DNA of 9,409 nucleotides from Alphaproteobacteria bacterium (GTDB lineage Bacteria > Pseudomonadota > Alphaproteobacteria > Rs-D84), in the NCBI GenBank assembly GCA_017383325.1, contig JAFNYG010000095.1, positions 1 to 9,409 on the forward strand, written 5' to 3'. Below are positions 1 to 7,889 of this stretch, piece after piece; within the stretch, counting starts at the first letter, position 1, and each line of letters begins with the position of its first letter. The position numbers and the translations under genes are program-made. Below the pieces are notes generated by a model. That model had not been told where the DNA came from. It saw nothing but the letters and a program-made list of their open reading frames with translations, and searched no databases.

Positions 1-35
1 ACATTAAAAAAATCATCCGCTGTGCATGCAAATAA

Positions 36-60
36 AAAACCGCCGAAAAACGGCGGTTTT
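36..60 (-). terminator. Intrinsic terminator ending the era-to-343-residue gene cluster
   Basis: A perfect 6-bp GC stem (CCGCCG / CGGCGG, 40-45 and 51-56) with a five-base A loop is extended by A/T pairs to ten base pairs. Read on the minus strand it lies 10 bases beyond the stop codon of the membrane protein gene and is followed by TTTTTTATTT, a good U tract. On the plus strand the stem is followed by TTTTCTTT, so it could also stop transcription arriving from the left. Confidence 0.9.
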
Positions 61-70
61 CTTTAAACCC

Positions 71-1102
71 CTAGAACCATTTCCATGGCTGTAACACTTT
101 TAACAACCCCAGCGCAGTGCGTCTATCGGCATATGTGTGTCCGCAACGTGGACAAACATTGAATGGGCGTATTATCGCTTTGACCTTGCCAAAGACCAGG
201 TGCCACAAATAAATCCCCAGTGCCCACGCAGCAACAACCAACCCCCACGCAACATAACCAAAATATGTATCAACAGTATTCGTAATAACCGTGATGGTTG
301 TTATGTCAGATCTGGATAAATCGTTATAGATTTTGGTCGCAACCGGCCATGTGGACGGACGCCATGGATATACATGCTTTATACCATAATTTGTCAGCAA
401 TGTTGTCCCCAGACCACCGGACTGTTTGTCCAACGCTGTTTTTATCGCATCGTCTAACACTTTGTCGATTTCAACCTGGGCAACACGTGTCAGGTCGGAT
501 TTTATTTTTTCCAGCTGGGCATTAACCTGGGCCGCAGTATCGTCAACCTTGGCAATTGTGGCGTTTGCCTTGTCAATTGCGGCGTCTGCCTTGTCCAGAC
601 CTTGGTCGACCTGGGCAACGGCATTATCAACCCCGTCTGTTTTAAAGCCCAGTCTGCCTGCAAAGCCGGCCAGCGCTTTGACCTTGGACGTCTTTTCACG
701 TGCAGCAGCGGTGGTATCAGTCGCCTTGTCCGTTGTTTCTTTGGCCGCGGCAGTGGTATCTGTTATTTTTTCAACACCCTGTTCGGCCAGTTTCACACCA
801 TCTATGGCAACAGCAATTGGTTTTTCCAGATTAATTGATTTTGCGACACCGTCCAATAATGCCTCGTACTGTTTCACAATGCCACGCTGTAGGTCATAGA
901 ACATAGACACAACAATAGATTTCTTAATCGGACCAGAATATGTGTTTTTTACATGCAACGGGAACCATATCAACAGCGCAAACCAAATTATTGTAAACAC
1001 GGTTATTGCGGTCTTGACCCCGCGGACCAACGATTTCTTTTTTGCGACCGTTTTTACGCCGCCCATATCGATGACTTCGACTTCTTTCTTTTTACGTGGC
1101 AT
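71..1102 (-). CDS. Two-pass membrane protein with long coiled-coil-like domain and CPRCGH tail, function unknown
   Basis: Not recognised as a named family. The 343-residue protein begins with a lysine-rich cytosolic-type stretch (1-32), then a hydrophobic segment at about 33-51. A long A/K/D/T-rich, probably helical region follows (75-225). It has a 14-residue tandem duplication at 114-127 and 128-141 (TDTTAAA[KR]E... units) and a further Ala/Asp/Lys/Val helical stretch (162-205) that looks coiled-coil or amphipathic, like LEA or apolipoprotein-type proteins. A second hydrophobic segment lies at about 281-304. The C-terminal tail carries a single CPRCGH (317-322), half of a zinc-ribbon-like site. 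The predicted topology places both ends in the cytoplasm and the long helical part outside the inner membrane; this is inference. The start is well supported: AAAGGAG at 1116-1110 lies seven bases before the ATG. This is the last gene of the cluster and is followed by a strong terminator. Confidence 0.85.
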   Translation of the reverse strand: MPRKKKEVEVIDMGGVKTVAKKKSLVRGVKTAITVFTIIWFALLIWFPLHVKNTYSGPIKKSIVVSMFYDLQRGIVKQYEALLDGVAKSINLEKPIAVAIDGVKLAEQGVEKITDTTAAAKETTDKATDTTAAAREKTSKVKALAGFAGRLGFKTDGVDNAVAQVDQGLDKADAAIDKANATIAKVDDTAAQVNAQLEKIKSDLTRVAQVEIDKVLDDAIKTALDKQSGGLGTTLLTNYGIKHVYPWRPSTWPVATKIYNDLSRSDITTITVITNTVDTYFGYVAWGLVVAAWALGIYLWHLVFGKVKAIIRPFNVCPRCGHTYADRRTALGLLKVLQPWKWF

Positions 1103-1106
1103 AAGA

Positions 1107-1135
1107 AAACTCCTTTACAATATGTAAGGGAGTTT
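1107..1135 (-). promoter_or_regulatory. Hairpin enclosing the Shine-Dalgarno of the membrane protein gene; terminator-like
   Basis: Two 12-base arms (1107-1118 and 1124-1135) with a 5-base loop pair at 11 of 12 positions in the minus-strand transcript, with one C/A mismatch. The 3' arm contains the AAAGGAG ribosome binding site of the downstream gene, and the stem is followed directly by TTTTCTT before the ATG. It could be a weak intrinsic terminator or attenuator of the upstream operon, a ribosome-binding-site mask, or both. The pairing is seen in the sequence; the role is inference. Confidence 0.55.
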
Positions 1136-1164
1136 AGACGATTACCATAACCATTTGCAACAGT

Positions 1165-1487
1165 TTATTTGGACTTTGTTTGTTTGCCGAAATATACACC
1201 GTCAATCGCCTGGTTGAACTTATCCACCTCTGATCGCATTGTTTTTTCTATTTCATGCATCTTGGGATACTTTATTCTTTGAAATGCCTGCACCCGGATA
1301 ATCGCATTGATATAGTCCTGAAATTCCAGGGCCTGTTTCTCGCTGAAGGTGACCATGTCTGTATTTGGCACCGCGTTCCATCTGTCAGGTCTGTTTATAT
1401 CGGCACGCAGAACCAATGTGTAGACGTGATTGTTTACCTGTCTGTATTCTAAAATCAAATCATCCGCGTTTATTTTTATAGCACTCA

Positions 1488-1488
<1 letters not shown>
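1165..1488 (-). CDS. Small protein of unknown function, coupled to tgt
   Basis: I do not recognise this 107-residue protein. It has no signal peptide or membrane segment and looks like a soluble cytosolic mixed alpha/beta protein. The N-terminal half (about 5-50) alternates in a beta-like pattern, and the C-terminal half (50-95) is rich in charged and aliphatic residues and probably helical. It has no cysteine and no obvious catalytic motif. Its ATG shares one base with the tgt stop codon (TAATG), which suggests translational coupling and supports this as a real gene and this as its start. Downstream there are 62 bases before the next ATG, including a hairpin. The context with tgt and queA is suggestive only, because era lies in the same transcription unit and has no role in queuosine synthesis. 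Confidence 0.75.
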
Positions 1489-3628
<2,140 letters not shown>

Positions 3629-4021
3629 TTACAGACTTCGTGTTTTGGGCTGGCCAATTTCTGCGCGTAATTTGTTTATTTCTTGTATTGTTTCCAGTTC
3701 GCGCGTGGAATAACTGTTTATACGGCTCATTTCAACCGAATATGCACGCAGGATACGCTGGTCATGGCGTGCGAGTGGCAAACAATGGTACGTCAGTGTA
3801 TCACCGGGGATTGCATACTGATAAAACGCATTATATGTTGTATCCGCACCAAAACCGATACATGCTTCGGCATTACCATCTGAATTTCGATCCAGATACA
3901 GAACGCCATTCTGCTTTGCGACAACAACGTCTTTGAATTCTGTGGTGTCATGATTGCAAGACAGCACAAGTGGCGCAGTTGCTGCAAATAAATACGGAAC
4001 TATTTTTTTATACTTTGTCAT
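3629..4021 (-). CDS. Small predicted lipoprotein with a calcium-loop-like motif, function unknown
   Basis: This 130-residue protein starts with a lysine-rich n-region, a hydrophobic stretch (8-20) and a lipobox ending in Cys22 (LVLSC), so it is predicted to be processed by lipoprotein signal peptidase and anchored in a membrane facing the periplasm. Residues 44-52 read DRNSDGNAE, a D-x-N-x-D-G-x-x-E loop resembling dockerin or EF-hand calcium sites, but the usual twelfth-position acidic residue is absent. One cysteine (54) remains in the mature part after the lipidated Cys22. The C-terminal part (85-130) is charged and probably helical. It is embedded between era (9-base gap) and queA (0-base gap), so it is co-transcribed with housekeeping genes. 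No clear Shine-Dalgarno is visible in the short gap, which suggests reliance on translation of era. I do not recognise the family. Confidence 0.8.
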   Translation of the reverse strand: MTKYKKIVPYLFAATAPLVLSCNHDTTEFKDVVVAKQNGVLYLDRNSDGNAEACIGFGADTTYNAFYQYAIPGDTLTYHCLPLARHDQRILRAYSVEMSRINSYSTRELETIQEINKLRAEIGQPKTRSL

Positions 4022-4030
4022 AGAATGTTC

Positions 4031-4939
4031 CTATCTCTTAAATTCCAGACCCTGGTCGGTATAGTTTTCGGCCTTGTCTTCCCAATCGGGTTCGACACGC
4101 ACAAACAGGTGCAGGCGCGCATTTACGCCCCACTGGTCCTGGATATCATGGCGGGCAGCGGTGCCAATTTGCTTTAACTGCGCGCCACCACGGCCAACAA
4201 CAATCTTTTTATGTCCATCGTTGCGCACAGCAATTTTCTGATAGATGTCCAGAACGCCATCATCCGCAACATCAACGCGTTCGGTCACAACATTGATATG
4301 GTATGGCAATTCCTGGTGAATGTATTTATAAATCTTTTCACGGGTCAATTCCGACAGATATAATTCATCAGGTACATCAGGTGCATCAACCGTATCAAAC
4401 AGATACGGAGATTCGGGCATAACAGATGACAACGCGTTCAGCATAGGCGCAATACCGTCATTCTTTAACGCGGAAATCATGAATATTTCAGACCAGGGCG
4501 CCAAAGAATTCAATTCCGCGACCATTGGCAGCAATTCTAGTTTTGGGATTGCGTCAACCTTGTTAAGCGCAACAAATATATTTGGGCGATCGGCAATCTT
4601 GGTCGCCAGGGCGCGAATAGTTTCGGTAATGCCCTTTTGCGCATCAACCAACAGTAATACCGCATCAGCATCGGACACCGCATCCATGGCGGCAGCAACC
4701 ATTGCACGATCCAGACGGCGCGAAGGCTTGAACACGCCGGGAGTATCAACAAATATTAACTGTTTATCACCAACCATTTTAACGGCACGCAGGCGCGTGC
4801 GTGTGGTCTGCACCTTGTGCGAGACAATCGAGACTTTCCGTCCCATAATTTGGTTTAGCAATGTACTTTTGCCCGCATTCGTCGGGCCAATAATGGCAAC
4901 AAAGCCGGAATATGTTTTTTCTGTCATACTGAAAACCAT
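4031..4939 (-). CDS. era: GTPase Era, 30S ribosome assembly factor
   Basis: Era is an essential GTPase that binds the 3' end of 16S rRNA and helps mature the 30S subunit. The 302 residues match the family (about 300). The G domain shows the P-loop GPTNAGKS (18-25), an effector region with TTRTR (45-49), DTPG (65-68), NKVD (126-129) and SAL (156-158). The C-terminal KH domain follows, with the VVGRGGAQLKQIG RNA-binding loop (247-259). The first ATG (4939) is chosen because AAAGG at 4950-4946 sits six bases upstream; an in-frame ATG at 4927 would give 298 residues but lacks a well-spaced site. It is the first gene of the minus-strand cluster, divergent from dcd. Asn-Ala in the P-loop, where Asn-Val is more usual, is a mild variation. 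Confidence 0.98.
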   Translation of the reverse strand: MVFSMTEKTYSGFVAIIGPTNAGKSTLLNQIMGRKVSIVSHKVQTTRTRLRAVKMVGDKQLIFVDTPGVFKPSRRLDRAMVAAAMDAVSDADAVLLLVDAQKGITETIRALATKIADRPNIFVALNKVDAIPKLELLPMVAELNSLAPWSEIFMISALKNDGIAPMLNALSSVMPESPYLFDTVDAPDVPDELYLSELTREKIYKYIHQELPYHINVVTERVDVADDGVLDIYQKIAVRNDGHKKIVVGRGGAQLKQIGTAARHDIQDQWGVNARLHLFVRVEPDWEDKAENYTDQGLEFKR

Positions 4940-4976
4940 AGCACACCTTTTTCAAAAGTGAATAAAAATCTTGCAA

Positions 4977-4984
4977 ATTATAAT
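4977..4984. promoter_or_regulatory. Possible -10 elements between divergent era and dcd
   Basis: The 92-base gap between era and dcd contains ATTATAAT, which offers a TATAAT hexamer on both strands (4979-4984 plus, 4982-4977 minus). I see no good -35 hexamer at the right distance on either strand, so this is a weak call. A start from it would give leaders of about 40 bases for dcd and about 30 for era. Confidence 0.3.
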
Positions 4985-5031
4985 GCATGTGCTAAACCTG
5001 GGGGTAAAATATTAAGAACAAGGATAGACAA

Positions 5032-5736
5032 ATGCAATTAACTGGACCAGAAATTTTACGCAGAATGCAGGCAAAAGGTAAACCTGACATTATTATCGAA
5101 CCATTTGATTTAAGATGCCTGGGCAGCAACAGTTATGACCTGCATTTGGCAGACACTCTGCGCGTGTACAAGCACACGATACCAATGGGGATGAAGCCCG
5201 CAATTGAATATAACGGCAGCAGATTCTTGCATTCTATGGAGGACTGGTTCGTCGATAAAGAATCGTACGATTTGTACAGAAAACATCCTGAGCACTATGA
5301 TATTCGCAATCCAATACGATTGATTGATCCAACCTGTGCAAAACATCATGAAACAATCGATATAAAAATACCTGAAACAGGTTTGATTTTATCGCCAGAA
5401 ATCGGATACCTGGGGACAACAGTTGAATACACAGAAACCCGTAACCTGTTCCCATACATTGATGGAAAATCCAGTGTTGGGCGCAACTTTATACTGAATC
5501 ATCACACGGCCGGACGGGGTGATGATGGATTCTGTGGTGAATGGACATTGGAAATACGCGTTCTGTATCCAACAGTCGTTTATCCAAATATGCGAATTGG
5601 CCAGATTTACTATGAAAAATTTTCGGGAAACCGTATGCCATATGATAAAAATCCAGCCAGCCACTATAACGGGCAACGCGGTCCGACGGCCGCCGCGGTC
5701 ATCCCAATCGATAACTTTATTCAAAAGCAAAAATAA
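5032..5736 (+). CDS. dcd: dCTP deaminase, long form
   Basis: dCTP deaminase converts dCTP to dUTP for thymidylate synthesis in the cytoplasm. Core motifs are present: SNSYDLHL (32-39), the GKSSVGR signature (145-151), HHTAG (157-161) and WTLEIRV (171-177), where Glu174 aligns with the catalytic glutamate of the E. coli enzyme (Glu138). A late IGQIYYEKFSG (189-199) and QRGP near the C-terminus also fit. At 234 residues it is about 40 longer than the E. coli enzyme. Much of the extra length lies between about 45 and 115, rich in charged and aromatic residues. Whether it is a pure deaminase or a bifunctional deaminase/dUTPase cannot be told by eye. AAGGA at 5020-5024, seven bases before the ATG, supports the start. 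It is a single-gene unit with its own terminator. Confidence 0.9.
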   Translation: MQLTGPEILRRMQAKGKPDIIIEPFDLRCLGSNSYDLHLADTLRVYKHTIPMGMKPAIEYNGSRFLHSMEDWFVDKESYDLYRKHPEHYDIRNPIRLIDPTCAKHHETIDIKIPETGLILSPEIGYLGTTVEYTETRNLFPYIDGKSSVGRNFILNHHTAGRGDDGFCGEWTLEIRVLYPTVVYPNMRIGQIYYEKFSGNRMPYDKNPASHYNGQRGPTAAAVIPIDNFIQKQK

Positions 5737-5737
5737 C

Positions 5738-5765
5738 AAAAAACCGCAAAACGCGGTTTTTTTTT
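5738..5765 (+). terminator. Intrinsic terminator of dcd
   Basis: CCGC (5744-5747) pairs with GCGG (5753-5756) around an AAAAC loop, extended by six A/T pairs and followed by a run of nine T from 5757. It begins one base after the dcd stop codon and isolates dcd from the promoter that follows. Confidence 0.88.
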
Positions 5766-5786
5766 CAAATACACGCAAAAAAAGAC

Positions 5787-5816
5787 TTGACAAAATCAAA
5801 ATGTTGACTATATAAT
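5787..5816 (+). promoter_or_regulatory. Consensus-like sigma-70 promoter for the 223-residue exported protein gene
   Basis: A perfect -35 TTGACA (5787-5792) and a perfect -10 TATAAT (5811-5816) are separated by 18 bases. Transcription would start near 5822-5824, giving a leader of about 200 bases before the ATG at 6026. This is the best promoter in the window by match to consensus and suggests strong expression unless the leader restrains it. Confidence 0.85.
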
Positions 5817-5822
5817 ACACGT

Positions 5823-6020
5823 AGACTTTGGTTCCCTGTTCAGGGCGGGCTGCCGAGAAAGATGATGGCAAGTCGGGACATTTGATTTGATTCATGTGTC
5901 TGAATGTACGTTGTGAATTGACTTTATCGCAACGAACCAATCAACAACAAAAAAACAATAACAACTTACAGCAAAGTACAAATGATTGATTTCATGGTGC
6001 TTGGTTGATTGCAAAGGAGG
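5823..6020 (+). promoter_or_regulatory. Structured 5' leader with competing helices; candidate cis-regulatory RNA or embedded small RNA
   Basis: This 198-base stretch lies between a strong promoter and a strong Shine-Dalgarno and holds no convincing gene. By hand I find a hairpin CCCU/AGGG at 5834-5845; ATTCA/TGAAT at 5890-5905; an 8-bp hairpin CGTTGTGA/TCGCAACG (one G-U) at 5909-5934; and a 6-bp closing helix TTGGTT (5828-5833) with AACCAA (5935-5940), directly abutting the last hairpin. An alternative 8-bp helix pairs CAATCAAC (5938-5945) with GTTGATTG (6004-6011), ending one base before AAAGGAGG (6013-6020). The two helices share 5938-5940 and cannot both form. A second TTGGTT copy lies at 6001-6006. 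From 5941 to 5980 the sequence is A-rich and looks unstructured. I could not match it to a known riboswitch class. Confidence 0.5.
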
Positions 6021-6025
6021 ATAAA

Positions 6026-6697
6026 ATGAATTTTAAATGGACATTAAGCTATGTTATCGCAGGGGCCGGCTTGCTGGCAAGCCCAGTTGTAGGTTCTGGG
6101 AACAACACCACAAACAAGTCGACACCAGAAAAAAAGACAGAATTACGTACAGACAGCACGATAAAATTGGACACAGTCGCCACGACACCACGTGTTTTAA
6201 GCTGTGCCAGCCAGGGAAAAGACGTGCTGTACAAGTATAACAATGGCCAGGTTTCGAAACGCAGTGGCGGAACACGCGCATGGCGCAATTGTAATCCAGG
6301 CAACCTGAGATTGACACCATTTTCACGCGAAAACGGTGCAATTGGCACAGCAGGCGGATTCGCAGTTTTCCCAAATGTAGAAACGGGTCGTCGTGCATTG
6401 AAAAATTTGTTGCATTCTGAAAACTATTATAACAAGACAATTCGTGCAGCAATTTATAAATATGCACCACCACATGAAAACAATGTATCGTCATACAATC
6501 GCCAACTAGTTAAATTGACAGGTTTGGATATTAACAAAAAAATATCTTCACTGAACGCGACACAGTTGGAATCTGTGATTAATGCAATCTGCGTAATCGA
6601 AGGATGGCGTGAAGGCAAAGAAACTGTTTGTGTTCAAGCAAACAAAAATGCCAGAAATGAAATCTTATTGGCGCAGGCGCAAATGCGCAGCCGTTAA
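6026..6697 (+). CDS. Exported protein with RN-NPGN / YAPP-EN domain (lysozyme-like or phage structural-protein type)
   Basis: The 223-residue product has a probable signal peptide (1-23, hydrophobic 8-22). A Thr/Lys/Asn-rich linker (24-58) follows, then one globular domain (about 65-200). The domain shows RNCNPGN (87-93), GFAVFP (111-116), GRRAL (121-125), YAPPHEN (146-152) and a late IEGW (191-194). From memory, this set of motifs recurs in phage and bacterial proteins labelled structural protein or lysozyme-like, so a role at the cell wall is plausible but not shown. Mature cysteines are at 60, 89, 189 and 202, enough for two disulfides. The ATG at 6026 is chosen over an in-frame TTG at 6005 because AAAGGAGG at 6013-6020 ends five bases before it. 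The gene is monocistronic, with its own promoter, long leader and terminator. No neighbouring phage genes support a prophage. Confidence 0.85.
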   Translation: MNFKWTLSYVIAGAGLLASPVVGSGNNTTNKSTPEKKTELRTDSTIKLDTVATTPRVLSCASQGKDVLYKYNNGQVSKRSGGTRAWRNCNPGNLRLTPFSRENGAIGTAGGFAVFPNVETGRRALKNLLHSENYYNKTIRAAIYKYAPPHENNVSSYNRQLVKLTGLDINKKISSLNATQLESVINAICVIEGWREGKETVCVQANKNARNEILLAQAQMRSR

Positions 6698-6699
6698 AA

Positions 6700-6725
6700 A
6701 AGTCCCCGATTGGGGACTTTTTTTT
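6700..6725. terminator. Bidirectional terminator between convergent genes
   Basis: AAGTCCCC (6700-6707) and GGGGACTT (6712-6719) form a perfect 8-bp stem with a GATT loop, flanked by A and T runs on both sides. It serves the exported protein gene on the plus strand and prfB on the minus strand. The plus-strand T run reaches into the prfB stop codon (6726-6724), so the two transcription units share the terminator with almost no spare sequence. Confidence 0.92.
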
Positions 6726-7795
6726 ATTGCTGTTGCAGGGATGCCAACATATAATCGTCCAAGTCACCGTCCAACACTGCATCTGAATCCGTCTTTTCAA
6801 CGCCGGTACGAACATCTTTGACCAATTGATACGGGTACAAGACATAGTTTCGTATTTGGCTGCCCCACTCTATTTTTTTCTGGGCGGCTTTGGCTGCATC
6901 TTCGGCTGCGGCACGTTTCTGCATTTCTAACTCATACAGCTTGCTGCGTAACATTTTCATTGCCATTTCACGATTTTGAATTTGGCTGCGTTCATTCTGG
7001 CATGTGACAACTGTATTTGTTGGGATATGGGTAATACGAACAGCACTGTCGGTTTTATTAACATGCTGGCCACCGGCACCGGATGCACGGTATGTATCAA
7101 TACGTAAATCCTTGTCATTAATTTCTATTTCTATGGTATCGTCAATGTCAGGCCATACATCAACAGATGCAAAACTGGTTTGACGTTTTCCATTTGCGTT
7201 AAATGGCGATATTCGAACCAATCGATGAACGCCAATTTCATTTTTCAACCACCCGTATACCCGATCGCCAGATATGCGATATGTAATATTTTTTATACCG
7301 GCTGTATCACCTTCGTGTTCTTCAATAATCTCAACAGAAAAATTGTGACGTTCTGCCCAACGATAATACATGCGCGATAACATTTGTGCCCAATCTTGTG
7401 CCTCGGTACCGCCGGCGCCAGCCTGGATAAATAAAAACGCGCCATTGTTATCAGCCGGTTCACGAAACAGCGTGATAAATTTTGCCTGATGGGCAGTTTC
7501 TGACAATTTTTTAATATCGTTTATAACATCGGTGTCATCAGGGTCCAATTCGTATAATTCGCACAACGCGCCAAAATCCGATTCCAGCGTACGCAATTCA
7601 TTTAACATGCGTTCCAGGCCAGATTTTTTTTGTAAAACTGTACGGGCATTGTCGGGATTGTCCCATAAATTTGGATCATTAACCAGATTGTTTAAATCAT
7701 CTATTTGCGACTGCAGCTTTTGCGGGTCAAAGGAACCCCCTGACGGCAGAAATGTCGTCTGATATTTGTAATAAAACTTCGTTTGGTATCATCAT
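6724..7795 (-). CDS. prfB: Peptide chain release factor 2, made by programmed +1 frameshift
   Basis: RF2 reads UGA and UAA stop codons and triggers peptide release on the ribosome. The gene is in two frames: 7795-7730 encodes 22 residues ending VRGFL, then translation shifts +1 past T7729 and continues 7728-6724 (DPQKLQSQIDDL...), giving about 356 residues, normal for RF2. The stop-recognition SPF tripeptide is at about 196-198 and the GGQ peptidyl-hydrolysis loop (ASGAGGQHVNKT) at about 241-243. The N-terminal coiled region (23-60) matches RF2 and is lost if the gene is called from the ATG at 7608 (294 residues). The first ATG is at 7795, with an alternative at 7792; neither has a strong Shine-Dalgarno. 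It is convergent with the 223-residue protein gene and divergent from the 416-residue one. Confidence 0.97.
7726..7741 (-). promoter_or_regulatory. RF2 programmed +1 frameshift site
   Basis: On the minus strand the sequence reads AGGGGG TTC CTT TGA C. It consists of an internal Shine-Dalgarno-like AGGGGG (7741-7736), three bases, the slippery CTT (7732-7730) and the in-frame UGA (7729-7727), with GAC (7728-7726) opening the +1 frame. Apart from the TTC spacer codon this matches the known E. coli prfB site, where low RF2 lets the ribosome slip and make more RF2. Confidence 0.96.
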
Positions 7796-7838
7796 GGTTA
7801 TAATCTTATCAGTTTATTTAACCAAATCAAATGAATGT

Positions 7839-7867
7839 TTGCCTTTTTTTGTATATTGTGATAAAAT
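7839..7867 (+). promoter_or_regulatory. Possible sigma-70 promoter for the 416-residue exported protein gene
   Basis: TTGCCT (7839-7844) and TAAAAT (7862-7867) are 17 bases apart, matching the consensus at 4 and 5 of 6 positions. A start near 7874 would give a leader of about 16 bases that still contains the GAGAGGGA ribosome binding site. The prfB promoter must lie in the same 94-base gap or overlap it, but I cannot place it with confidence. Confidence 0.4.
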
Positions 7868-7889
7868 TATCACAACGAGAGGGATTTTC

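Noticed and set aside
426..899. 157-codon plus-strand frame opposite the membrane protein gene
   Set aside because: It is the Ala/Ser/Val-rich mirror of the repetitive helical region and has no ribosome binding site or conserved feature.
4479..4961. 160-codon plus-strand frame opposite era
   Set aside because: It lies antisense to the conserved Era G domain and has no supporting signal; overlap with a conserved gene explains its length.
5823..5880. Self-cleaving ribozyme of the HDV type in the leader
   Set aside because: GGCAAGTCGGGAC superficially recalls the HDV 3' end, but I cannot form the required P1 and nested P2 helices around it.
5389..5940. 183-codon minus-strand frame across dcd and the leader
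   Set aside because: It is a shadow of dcd, crosses a terminator, a strong opposite promoter and the structured leader, and the translation looks like no protein family.
6005..6025. TTG start for the 223-residue protein
   Set aside because: The added residues would be encoded by the Shine-Dalgarno AAAGGAGG itself, which is ideally placed for the ATG at 6026.
7752..7889. N-terminal extension of the 416-residue protein to position 7752
   Set aside because: It would overlap the prfB start on the other strand, has no ribosome binding site, and would bury the clear signal peptide and GAGAGGGA site at the 7890 start.
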